The position numbers and the translations under genes are program-made. Below the pieces are notes generated by a model that worked only from the letters and a program-made list of their open reading frames with translations, searched no databases and had not been told where the DNA came from. From Heliocidaris tuberculata (lineage: Eukaryota > Echinodermata > Echinoidea > Camarodonta > Echinometridae), in assembly GCA_025618425.1 (NCBI GenBank), contig CM046842.1, forward strand, positions 26,837,878 to 26,901,877: DNA of 64,000 nucleotides, read 5' to 3'. Shown here in pieces: positions 35,801-48,247 of the stretch (position 1 is its first letter; each line of letters opens with the position of its first letter).

Positions 35801-38800
35801 CTTGAGTCGACACCAGAAGGCGGGCGGCATGCGCCTCAGGGCTGGTGAGTGGTTCTTGGCAATGTCTGTCATAGCATGCTCATCGCAGGAGAGAATGTCG
35901 TTGAGTTCTGTCCATGACAAGCCACTCTTTGCTGCTGTCAAGTAGCCAAGACAACGTCGCACCAGAGGTTCACCATGTTTGGCTTCAAGCGATAACAGGA
36001 CACCTGGATAGAAAACACATTGTATTCTTATGTTCAAGCCACTCAAAGGAATGATAAAACATTGAATTTTCGACTTGAAACTGTCCATAAATCCAAAGCA
36101 ATTTTATATTAGTATATGAATTTTTATTTCTTTCTCAACGACAATACTCAATTAATCAAATGGAGTACCACAAGGAACAAAGCTATGACCACTTCTTCTT
36201 CTTGTAATGATAAGCAAGGATCGATCTGATCCCATACTCCAAATATTAAACCTTTTTGTCTTATTGCACATAATCAGATCACTCAGTAAATAGATATTTG
36301 AGAACCTGTATTTCACTTTTTTTTTCATTTCTAAGGGTTATCATGTTGGTGGATTGGGAGACATTTGGAGGATAGGAATATTGATTTGGTACTTCAAGTA
36401 CTGCAGAATAACAGCAGATGGGAAATGGACAAAAGCTTAGTGTGTGCATATGATACGTGTTTCATCATAAATAGCATTGCATTTAATGGACTTTAGCTTA
36501 AACCAATGACTACTGAATTCTCTTATTCCCATAGGCTTAATACAGGAACCACCCGGTTCCCGTAAGCAATGGGTTAAAAATGCTGAGATATTTCCTATCA
36601 GGACCAGACTGTTCCTTCTTTAATAGCAATGTCATACCGTTAATCATCTTTCTCAGGTCCGTGGCCAGGTACGTCTCTCTCTTCTCCGAAAAGCTCTTCC
36701 ACCTCACAGCCTGATCACAGACCAGCTTCAGATACAGCGGTGATGACACCTCCTCCATGGCCTTCATCACTGTCTCATGCTGCCCCTCTGTGATGCAACG
36801 CCCTTCTTGCTCTAGCAGATAGTTGAGAATGAACTTGGCTTCAGGTTGGGTCAGGTCAGGGATTGTATAGAAGTCAGCATCAGGACATTGTTTCTAGAAA
36901 GTAAAGTGGAAATGATATCCAGAGAATATGAAGTTAAGAGTAGATATTTTTAAAAATCCTCTGGACTTCAATTGGTCAATACATGGATGGTAACAGAATA
37001 TTTCAAGCCATTGTATACCAAAATTTGAATTTTCTGTTGAGGCATATTTCCTACAAAGAATTCGTCAGCCAGATCTTGTGAAGTATTAAAGCATATAAGC
37101 ACTTTTCCTCCATTCTCTGATACATTTTTAAGAATTTGAGATGGCCAGTGCACACCAATCTAATACATATCAACTATTTCATGAAATACGCAAATGATGT
37201 CATAAGCTGTCGTAACTCCAACTCTTGATCCAACAATAAACCTAACACTTAGCCTAAATGTAACCCCCAAAACAATGGCAACACAAACTTCTAATGCTTC
37301 ATCTTTGATGATATAGAGCCTGGAGCAAATGTCATCAGAGCAAATGTCTCATCACTGTTAAAGTACACATTCAAAGAAAATCACAAATATGATAAATAAT
37401 GTATCACTAGAAACTGGCAAGTTAACAGATAGCAATCGTATCAGTTTAAAGTCAACTACATATCAGGTAATTAAACAATAATACAAATAAAACTACCTCC
37501 CAGCATCTGCGATATACAAGCGCTTCGCCAAAAAAATAACAATGTTTCAATGACGTCAATAAAGGGAACAATCCTGTCCAAGCAGACGACGTCCCATAAA
37601 GAATGAACATAAGTGCTGTGCAGTTATTTCTCAAATTATAAAGAATTTAGTGTATTCAAACGTGCCCATATTTCATACCATTCTAAAATGGGAATGAAAC
37701 AGATTCTGATTACTGAAATCTTTTGTTTGTAAATATATAGGATGAGGGTTAATGAACAATCAAAGAAACCACACTTTCAAACTGAAAAGCCCGCTGAATG
37801 ATTGCAAGGACGGTATTTATCCCTCATTCAACGCCGAACGTCCAGCGGTGTATGCAGCTGTGAATGAAATGGCGTCTATTTTGTTTACAAGCAACTGATT
37901 CCTTTATTCTTGTAACGCTTCATTTTCCATCCAAATAAACCCATGCACGGGGTTTAGAGTGAGGCAATATATGGATTAAACATAATAGACTAATGCTAGT
38001 GAAGTGAAATAACTGAAGAGAAGATGACAAAACAGGCACTGAAAAATATGTGAGATGTTATGGGACATCGTCTGCTTGTGCAATTAACGTCCTCCCTTTG
38101 ACGTCACACATTTCAGCGGCTTTCGGAGAGCTGTTCAGGTGCTATGTCGGGGCTGTATTTTAGCAATTTGTAATTGATAATAATCATTACTTCGAATGTT
38201 TGCAAGCGTTGAATTTTGACAAACTTGTCCGGCCTAAGCTTCACCTATGCAATAATGAAAATTAAGTCAGTTTTAAAAATCAATGAATATCTACTTTAAA
38301 TACCTTCAGAGCTTTGAAGCTGTCTGTCTTCTCCTCCTCCAGAGTTGTACAGGATACCACTATCTTCACATTCTCTGGTAGGTTACTAGGCAACCAAACC
38401 ATGGATCTAGCCTTGTAGTCATCGCTCAGTTTATCAGGACCATCCAGGTAGATGATGAGAGAATGTTGAGTTGTTGCTATGGCGATACGTCCTTCCAGGT
38501 CATTGATCAGGGCATTGAAGTCCTTATGGGACGAAAAATAAAAAGGATTTGGTATTAATAGTCCAAGAAGAGAACAACTGTGTTAGGGAGAAAGATTAAA
38601 TCATTGAATACATTTTCTAAATAAGCATGATCTTCCAATTATGTTTACAACATGAAATAACTGCATTTCTATCCAGATTGTTCTATTCCAACATGTTTAG
38701 AATACATATCTGGTATCATCTATCTAGCATGACAAATATACACAGAAAGGGGAACCACACATAAAAGAGGGCTGAAGTTAGTCTGTAAATCTAATTCAAA

Positions 38801-41800
38801 TAACAAAAAGATGCACAGAAGGCAATTCTCTCAGTGCTAACAATTTAAACAGACTGAATTTTGTTCTCTAGAATTCATCTCTAGATGACTGATGAAATAA
38901 GCGTCAAGGCCCTGTTCCATAAAACTTGTTATCAATAACAAGTTGCAGTAACTGTTATAAGCTACTGAAATCCTTGCATCTGATTGGTTGAGAGCAAATT
39001 TGTCATAGAAATGTGGCAGTAGTTACTGATAACAAGTTCTATGAACTGGGGCCCTGTCCAGCTTACCTCAGGAACTGCAGCAAGATCCATGTTGTAAGTA
39101 TGACTGATCTGCTGACAGATCCCTTGAAGCAGACAACGGATGTTCTCTGATTCAGCAGTTAGACCTACAAACCTCACCGCTGTTGCTGCATCTCGTCTGG
39201 AATATAAACAGATATAATTGAATACATAATTTATTCTTTTACAAACAATCATCCAACAATTAAAACATAAGATATGATCAATACAATTTACAATCAAATT
39301 CATGAGATATTCTTTAGTGACATACAATCCACATATAAGAAGATATAGAAGATTTGCCAAGAGCTATATATGAACTTTTATCAAGGGTAGCGTATTTCTA
39401 TTAAGTAAAACACACATACTGTGGAACATAACAGTAAAACTCTGCTTATTACTGGTGAATAAAAACAAATGATTGGAAACAGCCTAGCGTCAGTGAGTAC
39501 AATGCTTTGCAAATGGAGTTGCACAACTCCTGCAATAATAACTTGGAAGTAATTCAATCATTTGTCAATTTCTTCTCTTGTTAATGTACTGGCAATTTCC
39601 ACTCACTCTTTTAACCATGAGCTGGTGAGTTGGCAAGCTTTGGCAATCAATGATGTCTTCCCCCTTCCAGCAAGTCCACAAAGTATGAGTGGTTTACGGC
39701 TGACTCCAAGGAGGTACTCTTTTATGTACTGCAGGGGCTCCTTCCTCCCGTAAAAACATCTAGACCTACAATGTGTAGTAAAAGTTTAGGGGTTGGTGAA
39801 GTGCAAGTGATTTGTATTAGATGATCCCTTACATTACCTCTGTTCACTTTTCTACTCCTCCTTGTTAGGTAGATACAGTGGAAACTCGGTATAAAGAGGT
39901 CTGATATAACAATATTCCTGATATAACAAGGTAATATTCCTGTCCCAGCTCTTTATATTCTATTGTTTTTTTAACCTGATATAACGACATTCCTACTACA
40001 AAAAGGTAATTTTGAGGGTCCCAAGGACCTCGTTATACTGAGTTTCCACTGTATAGAGAATGTTTCTTCTCCTTTATAACAAAAATTTAAGTTCCCCTTT
40101 TCACATTCCCACTGTTTTGTTTCCTCTCACTTTCGATGTCATCTCCATTTCATTCTGAAGCTTGTATATCCTATGCTGTGTCACACCAGAAGATTTGACT
40201 GCCTTTACCCAGTGTGCCTCCTTATGCATCTTGTTTTTCTTCTGTTTCTTCATAATATCAGCATCATTATATTATTATCATTACCTTATGAGAAGTATAA
40301 GGGGAAGTAGTATTGGTAATGGTAACATTGTAATTACTTCCATCAAAACATTATCAATACTTCCTCAAAGAGAGATACTATATGAAAATGGCAATAAGAA
40401 ATAATTCACTTTCATTCTATTCCTTTTCACTACCAAGTCTTTATTTCTAAATCTGCAAATTCGCACTCTCCTTTAACTCTATGTCAAAAAATCTGTTTTC
40501 ACCTTTCTTGTACAAAGTTGACATGCTGGGCGACCTCCTCATATAGACCATATGATGGTACAGTAGTACGAGATGCATCTTCTAGCATGGCCCTCTCTAG
40601 TTTGACTTTCATAGTATCGTAGAACTCATTGGCTAGTCCATCTAGATACTGTGAATGCGCCCTCACATGGGCAGGATTGACGCCATCTTTGTGCCACATA
40701 ATGCTATGCTCATGCAAATTACTGAAGCCAATCTGGTAAAAAAAAAAAAAAAAGGAATTACATCATACTGGGACATTCAGATTTTGTTCACAGTTTAAGG
40801 CTCCATAATACTAGGCTTTGTGCAAATTTCTAGCTGATCTTAAAGGAAATAACAGAAAAACAAACTATAATACATTAACAAGAAGTAAAAAAAATACCTA
40901 CAATGATCTTATAAAGTACTTGTATAATTTTTTATTTTTTTGTTCATGCTTTATTTCTAGTAATAATGCACTGATATTGATATACACATCTAATTACCTA
41001 TTAAATATAAATTATATTTACTTGTCTTTAGAATAGCTGCCCTGATAAGGTGCAAGAAGGTGCAGAGAATATCTTTCTACCAGAGCCCATTTACCTCACC
41101 TAGGTTGAGTACAGCAACTACAAATTAATGTATTGCCACAGCATTCATGTTCTCTTCAACTCAAGATTAATGTCTTGCCAGAGGACATGAGAGCTTTGGC
41201 AAACATTCAAACATTCACCTTGTCATATCCACAGCCAGTGACCAATCCACAACACTTTAAGAAATAACATGCTGGCAGCGGTGGGATGTCATACAATTAA
41301 TTTTCATTAACCCATTGCCTACGGGAACCGGTTCATCCTTGTATTAAGCCTATGGGAATTTGAGAATTCAATAGTGAACAGGTTAATGTGTTGTACATTC
41401 TTAGTCTTCATCCTCCCTCTGTCTATAGCCAGCAAATTCATTAAGGTGCAGCTCAATCAACTTTGTTATATTTCAATTTTCGGTATATACACTGAACATT
41501 AATGGATAGTTGTGGAGTCATTTTTAATTCAATTCTTATTTTAGCTTCAGCAGAAAAACACCCACCTTCTGTGGGACTTTCACATCTCGAAGCTCTTCTA
41601 CCCTTTCAAACTTTGGAAAGTCGATCTCTGGCTTTAGGTTCTGCAGGTCAATGTAGTCTTTGGAGTTGTAGTCTTGGAGGTTCTTCCTCAGGTCCTTGAT
41701 ATGTCGCACAAAGCTGGCAACTTTGCTGCTTTTCTCTGGCTCAGCTGAAAACACAGCGTGGTCCAGTTCTCTTTCATTCACTAATGGGTAAAGAAAAGGA

Positions 41801-44800
41801 TACCCCATTTTGTTTAAACTGGGAAATAATGAATTTTCTTCATTTTTGCTACTTAATGTTCCTGTCAATCATATTTCAAGGAAGAATTGTATTATTGTTT
41901 TACATCACTTTTAGAGTTGTGAATCTTGCTTGGACTGTTGATCTCCACAACTTTTTCTCACTTTTATAAAAATTTCTCCCCCACATCTACCATTAATTCC
42001 TCTCAAGCCTTTTTTTTACATTAGAAAATGTCCACTACTCTCTGCCCTACTTATTGTGTGTATGAAACCCTTTCCGTACAATTCTACATCTCTCATTTTT
42101 CTTTCGGCATTTTGCTATATTCTTTGTATCACAAAGTGAGACTCTGTCCGTGTCCTTATTCATTTGAATGCCTTTACATCTCCCTCTTATTTTTATTTCC
42201 GTCTCATGGATGTCTCTAATCAGAGATGTTACTTTCTTTTATCAACATATCCTGAAAAGAGAATCACTATTCTCATAACCCCATGTGTTATGTTGCATAA
42301 AAGGACTCATCTGAAGAGGCCTAAAACAGATGGGTGTCAGGGGATGCATTGAGGCAAAAACCAGATAACAGGAACACCCGTTTACATATTCTCCCCAAGG
42401 TGTACATTTCCCATTATACCTGTTTTTTTATATATTCTCCCTAAAGTATACATTTCACATTATACCTGTTTGCAGATATGACTCTGCTCTCTTGGTGTCC
42501 TTTACCGCCATGGGAGTGTATTTTGTGAGTACCTTGATGAGTCTCTTGTACATCACCAGCCACTGGTTCTTTGCTCTGAGTCTCTTCTGCTTGTCATTGC
42601 TGAGGATCTCCCGGAACTGAGAGCTATGAGATAGAGAATATAAAAATGATTTTGATGCTGGACAAAGCTTTAAGCAACATGAGTCCAAAGAATGAGGGGG
42701 CAATGGCATTATTTTGCCGAAGATTCATCATTCCAAAAATGAAAGAGGGTTCATAATTCCGAAGGTTCGTAATTCCGAAAATGAAGTAGAGCTCTACATA
42801 GCTTTTTGGAATTACAAACCTTTGAAAATATTTTCGGAATTATAAACCCCATTTCCCTTTCGGAATTAAAAAACGTCGGCGTAACGAACCTGAAATGAAC
42901 CTTTGGAAAAACGAAATGTAACTCTGGCATCATTTGGGGGGGGGGGGGGGGGGTAATGGTCTTACCAGGTGGATGAAATGCGAATTAACAAGGGGTACCC
43001 TTCATCTTCTTTTCCTGTTACCTTTCTGCTTTCTTTTACTGTCTTCTGTGTTTTTTTTTTCTCTCTCTTTTTTTCACCAAAGATGGGGGAGGCAGCACAA
43101 GTTTTATAAAATTCCTTACCTAATTGGTTGCAAGATGTAGATAGGTGGTACATTATTCTCATCCAGCTTGTACCAGGTCTGAAGGGCATTAAGATCAGCA
43201 TCAAACTCCTTTTCAGCAGCACCCTTTTCAAAGTCTTCCTGACCTTCGACCGGTAGCTTCTCAACCTCACTGCAAGCAGCAAGAAAGAACTGATTAGTTT
43301 GGTACAGAAAACAATAACAATTTAATGTTTCATCTTCAGGTTAAACCGATCTTAGATGAATAATATTCCAATTATATTTGAAAGATTTAATAAAGAATAA
43401 TTTTCATTATGCCGGGAACACCAGGGTATAATTTCTCATACATCTGACTCTCAATCAAGGGGTTGAGGATTTGAAGCTCTGTCCAAAGCATATTTCTTTA
43501 GAAAAGGAAATTTATCTTCACCTGAATTTTCCAACCCAACTGTTACATGGGTACCTGACAGGAATTACTATTGAATTGCAATGTGCACTGATAATGCCTA
43601 CCAGAGCTGAAGTCATGGTACCAGTTTACAAAACACTATGAAGGCACATACTCTCTATTATACCATCATGTGGTATGCACAAACAAACAGACAAATGAAC
43701 AAACAAAAAATACATTATCCTTAATATCATGAATACTACCATTCATTAATCGGTGTCGAATCAAGTCTAAGCCATTGCATACAGGAACCAAGTGGGTCCT
43801 GTGTAAAGTCTATGGGAATGCAAGAGTTCAGTAGTCAACCGGTGAAAAGCCTTACATCAAAATGGTGGCAGCGGTGGGATATGTGCAAAATGAATGAATG
43901 AACAAAAGCAACTTACCGCCACACTGAATTCCGACTATCATGAATGAAGCATGCAAGAAATGTAAAAGGCAGGTGAAGGTTAGTAAGCATCTAACGATGA
44001 AAGAAATTTCAGGCATGCATGATGAACATAATTGTACTTGCGTCAGGCAATATTTAAGATTTTGCTAAATAATTGTAGAAGATCGAGTGTTCTTTCATCT
44101 TTCCCCTTTTCTGTGCTGACTTCTTTGTATGTTTAACATTATTTCCATTTCAAATGAATACAATATTAATTTATTTTCACTTATTTTCATTGATAATTTG
44201 TATCATTCAGTAAAGGTGATGCATAATCTTTGTAGGAAATGCACATAAAACAGACATTCTTAAAACAATCAATTTGTCTTGTTGTATTGTTAATTATCAA
44301 TTTTCCTGTTAATCCCTTACCTCTACGAATGTAGGTCATCAAATTTTTTGAAATAAATCTAATCCTACATCAATAGCATACATTCTTGATTATATTTATA
44401 TATGTTTGATATTGATAAATATCTCTTTTTGCAACAGTAATATTTATGAACGTAAAACACTTCCTTCCACAAAAAAAAAAAAAAAAAAAAAAATGAAATC
44501 CAAGTGAAACTCCCTCACTATCAACAACAACAAAAAAAAAAGTGCTTTACCATCGGTCTATCCCTCCAAACACCTTCATCGAAAGCATCATGCGATTGAC
44601 ACCAGCCAGGAAAGAACGCTTTACTCTTATTGGTGGAAAAAGGAAAGGGCCACATGCATATTAATGAGATGTAAAGAAGGCGCTGGAAAAAGATTGATGG
44701 TGGGAAAGGAAAGAAGCCAAGCAGTGATAAGGCATATAACAGCTTTAAAGTGAAAGTTGTCAAATATATAGAAGCTATAAGAAAAGTGTAGTTGGTGGAA

Positions 44801-47105
44801 AAGGGGGGTAATTTCTTTCTCTCTAGCGGAAGGGGGTTGCATATTATTTCCAGACGAAGAGTGACTGCCTCCACACATCCCATTTAAGGTATTTTCCCCC
44901 CCAAAAGTATATGTAATTGTATTTCTAGCTTAAGATACGATGTGCATAACATTTTAACTTTTCACTGCAATGTGCAAAATGACAAAAGAAAAGAAAAATG
45001 CTTTATAGAAAAGTCCGTGTTTGCTCGAGGATTGCTGCAGGATGGAAAACTGTGCCAAATTCCAAAAATATACTTTGATATTCTTTACATGATAAAACGA
45101 GTACGTCGGATAACCTTGAATCTGGAGAAAAATGCACATATGCAAATAATATCACATAAATTCGGCTCTAATTACAATTGAAATTAAATTCTGTATCCCT
45201 GATATTACATGACACATTACGAAGAAAAATATGAAGAAAAGATGTTTAACTAATAGAAATCTGGCATTTTGAAGACATTATAGCAAATAAGGTTACCACA
45301 ATTAAAGCTAATACATTTTAAACTCAAAGCATTAACAAGCAGATGGTCAGCAATACACTTGATTTGAGGAAAACATGAGCAAGCATAATGGGTTTAACCA
45401 CATGTAAAACAACAACAACGACTTAATGCAAGAAAGTAAATGTACATGGAATTCTTTTCTCATAGCAGTATATGAGACAGCCACAACACATTTTCAATAT
45501 ACACTTTTTAGTAAAAACATCCTTCACCTAACATGCAAATAACCAAACAAGGTTAAAATCATGCAACAAAAATAAAAGCATTAGGCATACAAACAGCAAT
45601 ATATATTAGCACAACATTTGATGTACACACAAATTTATACATTTTCTATTACTGAACAAAAGCAAGGTAAGATGATTTAATTCACTGCTGGAAAAATAAA
45701 GACGTCTGGAATTCCACAGATAGCTTGGAACGATAATGTGATGTATTCTGCATGACCTGCATGAGTATAACATTATGGGGCTTGGCTGAAGCAACATGAA
45801 GTGTTGCTTTTGAAATTTGTCTTTGAAAGAGAGAGAAACACAGGTAATTGAGAATTAAAGAAGATATTCTGTATACCTTGTTCCATCTTTCCTTGATTCC
45901 ACTGTAATTGGACGATTGTTTACTTGCTCGTCAATACTGTATTAAAGAGTGAACAAAAATATAAAATAATAATGCTAAGGTAGCTTAGCAAAATGCAATG
46001 GTGCATAAAGACGGAGGAAAGAATCAAAGAGAAAAATTGTTGGTTTTGTCTGTGCTTTTAGATTTATAATCAGACATATAAATGTGTTCATAATTATTTT
46101 GCTTGAAAAGCATTCAAAGAGGTAAATACTAAGTCTTCACCCTAATATTTTGGTTCTGACTCTATAGAACAAAATTCTGATTTTGAATAATTTTGTTGCA
46201 TGCATCTTTCCCGTGGTATTACACACCATGACCATTCTAAAGACATCAATAAAGCTTGATGGGAAACTTTTTTTTTAATCTGTGGATTAATCAAATTCTA
46301 ACCTGTAGTACATGTATCACTGTTTCTCAATAAAGATGACGGAAATTTGGAAGCATGAATAATTTTCCAGGTTATTATGTGTTTGCTGCACTAAACTGGA
46401 AGCAATGTTCAGAGACCACAGATGCCAAAATACCATGGGTGCAAATCCAGGGGGGGGAACAGAGGCACATCTCCCCACACTATTTTGAAGATAGGCCAAT
46501 GCCCCCTCCCCCAACAAAATCTGATAACCTTTTTTTTTTCTTCTCTTGCTTGTCAGAGAATTTTGGAAAAAAACTAGAACCCCAATATGTGATAACCTTT
46601 TTTTTTGCTTGCTTGTCAGAGAATTTTCGGACATTTCGAACAGGTACAAAAGTTAAAACATGTGGTGACCATCGCCCCTCCCCCCCCCCCCCCCCCGTAC
46701 TTAAAAATGGATTTGCGCCACTGCAAAATAACATACATGTATTTGCGATTGTTGTTCAACAGCTCAACATATTCAAACCAATTAAACCAAAGTAATTCAA
46801 ACACATAATTTGACTAACTTTGTTCAGACAACAACTTCTAGGTCAAGTATACAATCTGCTATGAGCTAGCATTCAATTCATAGCGCCGAATTCGAAAACT
46901 ATATGAGAACCGCTTTACCTCTGTGTAGGGAACATGGATGGCCTCCTGGTAGCTAAGTGGAGAGCTCTCTCCTTCTCGATTGTCGATACCAGCGATGTGA
47001 AGTCTTCTTCTGGGAAAGAATCTGGAAGAGCTTGGAACCCCATCTTTTGTCCCATAAGGGTCTAAATGAAAAAAAAAATAAGGAGGAAATAACCATAATG
47101 TAGTG

Positions 47106-47178
<73 letters not shown>

Positions 47179-47194
47179 CAGTAGTAGTAGTAGC

Positions 47195-47253
<59 letters not shown>

Positions 47254-47260
47254 TGGTAGC

Positions 47261-47322
<62 letters not shown>

Positions 47323-47323
47323 C

Positions 47324-47397
<74 letters not shown>

Positions 47398-47398
47398 C

Positions 47399-47459
<61 letters not shown>

Positions 47460-48193
47460 TACAAATATACAATGGCACTCGAGGATCTGGCTAAAACTAT
47501 TCGCATCGAAGGAACACCAATTTGTAGTACTATATGGTGTTCTTGAGTGTGAATAGTTTTAGCTTGTTCTGAGAATGAGTCATTGTATATTTGTTTTATA
47601 TCCGTCATCTTTGAACAAAAGCTAAATTCTACTCATCTACTTGATCATCTGCACTGTAGGTATAATAGACCGCACACGTATACACAAACAGTTTGAAGAA
47701 GGGGTGAATTTGCATGGATATCAAACGCGTAATGATGACATCATTACGCATGCCTAAAACAATGAAGAGTTCATGATTTCCTGCTGACGTCATCGAATAG
47801 TTCATCTTTTCCCTCTGGTGATGGGGGAAAAATGAACATTCGTTGACGTCAGCAGGACAAAAGAACTAGACGGCAAGAAACGACTTTTCTGGTAAAACTA
47901 TTCATTTTCTTGTTGTGTACACTCCTAATGCAACAATCTTACGATGAGGGATATAATACTAGATAGTAGTAGTAGTAGAAGTACTAGATAGTAGTAGTAG
48001 TAGTAGTAGTAGTAGTAGATAGTAGTAGTAGTAGTAGTAGTACTAGATAGATAGTAGTAGTAGTAGTAGTAGTAGTAGTAGATAGCAGTAGTAGTAGTAG
48101 TAGTAGATAGCAGTAGTAGTAGTAGTAGTAATAGTAGTAGTAGTAGTAGTAGATAATAGTAGTAGTAGAAGTAGTAGTAGTAGTAGTAGTAGA

Positions 48194-48247
<54 letters not shown>

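Noticed and set aside
36968..37153. Minus-strand 61-codon frame in intron 16 that reads like a globular peptide
   Set aside because: It has no splice sites in phase with exons 16 and 17, which already join in frame, and no domain I recognise.
46859..47608. Long minus-strand frame of poly-Thr/Leu over the (AGT)n array
   Set aside because: It is a microsatellite open in several frames. The true exon 8 is in a different frame inside its lower-coordinate end.
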